A stretch of 64,000 nucleotides of DNA from Ulvibacter algarum (lineage in GTDB: Bacteria > Bacteroidota > Bacteroidia > Flavobacteriales > Flavobacteriaceae), in NCBI GenBank assembly GCA_947488905.1, contig CANLBJ010000001.1, positions 434,001 through 498,000 of the forward strand, read 5' to 3'. The notes under the pieces are model-generated. The model did no database searches. It was not told the origin of the DNA and was given only the letters and a program-made list of their open reading frames with translations. The position numbers were made by a program, and so were the translations under genes. Below, piece by piece: positions 62,377-64,000 of this stretch (the first letter of the stretch is position 1; the number at the start of each line of letters is the position of its first letter).

Positions 62377-64000
62377 TAGCGCACAATCATAATTTTTGAA
62401 ACAGCCGTATCTAGTTGGTCATCACTTGTTATAATAACAAGGTAGACGCCAGAGCGTACTTTATATTTTCCGAAAGCAGTAGTGTCCCATTGTATGCTAC
62501 CACCACGAGAAGTTTCTTCATAAACGAGGTTTCCTTCTATGTCTGTGATCTTTACATTTGCATTTGCCATCAACCCATCTATGGTAACGCTGCCTTCAAA
62601 ACCTGGTCTCACAGGATTAGGGTAGGCATAGACTTCTTCTAGATTGTCTCTAGGTGCAGTAGATGTACCATTGTAAGCTACAAGGCCATTTATAGTTGCA
62701 AAATATACTGTACCAGAAAAATCATCTATGGCAATATCTTGGACATTATTAGAAGGCAAGGGGGAGTTGTCTTTTGTAAAGTTTAATAATGTTTCTTGAC
62801 CATTTGGGGAAAGGTAAAACACGCCTGCTGTTGTGGCAATCCATTTATTATTTGAGCCATCAACTTCTATATCTGTAATTGTCTGACTTTCTAATAACTC
62901 TTGTCCTACATCTGCTTCATCATCACTAATGATAATTGCTTGTGCTTCTACATCTGAGTTTTCGTCAAAAAAGCCTCCCACATTAAATAATACTCTAAGA
63001 CCTTCTAGGGTACCTATCCATAATCTGTTATTAGCATCAAAAGTAAGTGCTCGTATGTTGTTCGTTGGTAGATTACCATTACCTTCTACATCGCTAATAA
63101 TATTAAAGTCGCCACCATTAGGGCGATATCCCACTAGACCATCATTAACACCAGCAAAAAAGACGTAACCTTCACGACTTACAGCAAGTTCACTCAACGC
63201 TAAACTTGATGCAGTGTCTGTAATAACGTCTGTGATGTCAAATTTTGTAAAACTACCACCAGGAGATAATCTAATTAAACCTTCGTCTACACGAGATTGT
63301 ACAAACCATAAATTGCCATCACGGTCAAAATCTGAACCATATAGTCTAATATCTAAGCTGCCTGGTAAAAATGACTCTAATGGGCTATTGCTATCATCAT
63401 ATAAAATTGTAGGTGTTTGTTCTTCAATTTTTAAGAGCCCTTTATTATAAGATGTCATATAAACTTGGTTTGCATCATCTGGATTTATAGAGATATTTAC
63501 AAGGTCATTTGCTTCTAGTACTCCAGAATATGGAATGTTAGTCCAGGCACCTTCCTTTAAGTTGCTAATTCCATTTTTTGATAGCGGGTAAGGGTTAAAT
63601 GATACTGTTATATCTCCAAAATTCACCCATAATTGTCCAGGTGATGAGGCTAATGAAAATGGTGTGTTTAGTATAGGGCCGTCTGGTAAGATTTGATTTG
63701 TTTGATTGTTACTAAAAGGTACTTCAAGTATTCCAAACTCATTAGTGCCTAAATAAAATGTATCGTCAAAAGCTAATCCAGAAGCTAGCGTATAATCAAA
63801 ATCTGGAATGTTATTAATTTGAGCTTCTAGCAAGAAGTTTGCAGAATAAGCTGCAATTCTATTAGAAAAAACTACTGTAAGAAGATCTTCAAAAGCTTTA
63901 AAGCCTATCACAGATTGTCCAAAAGAGGCAACTTGTGTAAACCCGGTACCTGTTTCTAATTGAAAAACAGTGTTGTCTCCCCTAAGACAAAATATCTGAT
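62376..64000 (-). CDS. porZ: PorZ-like T9SS component: propeller protein with C-terminal sorting domain (5' end outside window)
   Basis: The frame is open to the window edge (FCLRGDNTVFQLETGTGFTQ near the edge), so the N-terminus is missing. Beta-propeller repeats (FDANNRLWIGTLEGLRVLF, DGSNNKWIATTAGVFYL) are followed by a T9SS type A sorting domain: YPNPVRPGFEGSVTIDGL to the end, with the closing SGVYLVIITSDDQ and KIMIVR. PorZ is a T9SS surface protein that keeps its C-terminal domain and helps attach A-LPS in Porphyromonas. The call uses the architecture and the overlap with recO, a linkage I recall for porZ. Confidence 0.75.
   Translation of the reverse strand, partial: QIFCLRGDNTVFQLETGTGFTQVASFGQSVIGFKAFEDLLTVVFSNRIAAYSANFLLEAQINNIPDFDYTLASGLAFDDTFYLGTNEFGILEVPFSNNQTNQILPDGPILNTPFSLASSPGQLWVNFGDITVSFNPYPLSKNGISNLKEGAWTNIPYSGVLEANDLVNISINPDDANQVYMTSYNKGLLKIEEQTPTILYDDSNSPLESFLPGSLDIRLYGSDFDRDGNLWFVQSRVDEGLIRLSPGGSFTKFDITDVITDTASSLALSELAVSREGYVFFAGVNDGLVGYRPNGGDFNIISDVEGNGNLPTNNIRALTFDANNRLWIGTLEGLRVLFNVGGFFDENSDVEAQAIIISDDEADVGQELLESQTITDIEVDGSNNKWIATTAGVFYLSPNGQETLLNFTKDNSPLPSNNVQDIAIDDFSGTVYFATINGLVAYNGTSTAPRDNLEEVYAYPNPVRPGFEGSVTIDGLMANANVKITDIEGNLVYEETSRGGSIQWDTTAFGKYKVRSGVYLVIITSDDQLDTAVSKIMIVR

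Noticed and set aside
1-64000. tRNA, rRNA, CRISPR array, insertion sequence or prophage
   Set aside because: I looked for CCA-end and T-loop patterns, regularly spaced repeats, transposase or integrase motifs, and phage structural genes, and saw none.

Overview
The window reads as chromosomal DNA of a marine-type member of the Flavobacteriaceae (Bacteroidota). It is AT-rich. Recognisable promoters follow the Bacteroidota pattern TTG-N(about 20)-TAnnTTTG. There is a PorZ-like protein with a type IX secretion (T9SS) C-terminal domain, SprB-like surface modules, many lipoproteins, LytTR-type two-component systems and a TonB-dependent receptor. I cannot name the genus. I see no rRNA, tRNA, CRISPR array, prophage or insertion sequence.

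Layout. 1-4.7 kb: start of a UvrD/AddA-like helicase, superoxide dismutase, a decayed DUF2459 gene, purF and a PfkB kinase. 4.9-9 kb: two tandem paralogous secreted proteins with an SprB-like N-terminal module and a SPOR-like C-terminus. 9-12.6 kb: rnhA-purN facing acpP-fabF-rnc. 12.8-15.6 kb: IPExxxVDY protein, pyruvate kinase, hydrolase lipoprotein. 15.9-18.6 kb: LytTR regulator with TPR histidine kinase. 18.7-22.4 kb: SH3 lipoprotein, dinB, glyoxalase-like, Rossmann and CYTH proteins. 22.5-28.8 kb: an accessory locus with a lipoprotein, a TPR-CHAT peptidase, a subtilisin-like lipoprotein, an ECF sigma factor and an anti-sigma-like TPR membrane protein. 28.9-36.4 kb: ABM monooxygenase, isoaspartyl peptidase, CAP lipoprotein, 3-hydroxyanthranilate dioxygenase, two small membrane proteins, SDR with its TetR, ALDH7-type dehydrogenase. 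36.5-44.5 kb: metG, tex, HDAC-like protein, then an AraC regulator with two promoters that carry the same element. 44.5-50.2 kb: TPR-LuxR regulator, recQ, a broken GIY-YIG gene, ssb. 50.2-55.2 kb: a candidate structured ncRNA, a VIT-VWA protein, and two repeat-promoter modules. 55.2-59.1 kb: propeller sensor kinase with LytTR regulator. 59.2-64 kb: TonB receptor, recO, PorZ-like protein.

The observations I rate highest are: (1) a 9-mer, CTTCGGAAA, present 24 times in both orientations in genes and between them, about fifty times the chance expectation; (2) the CHAT / S8 protease / ECF sigma / TPR anti-sigma locus, which looks like a periplasmic proteolytic signalling system; (3) a structured ncRNA candidate with its own promoter and terminator at about 50.29-50.49 kb; (4) two copies of a hairpin-plus-promoter module 2.7 kb apart; (5) a 14-nt element at identical spacing from two promoters beside an AraC gene; (6) a palindromic repeat family that has inserted in frame into metG and recQ.

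All calls rest on reading sequence and translations by eye; no database search was run.
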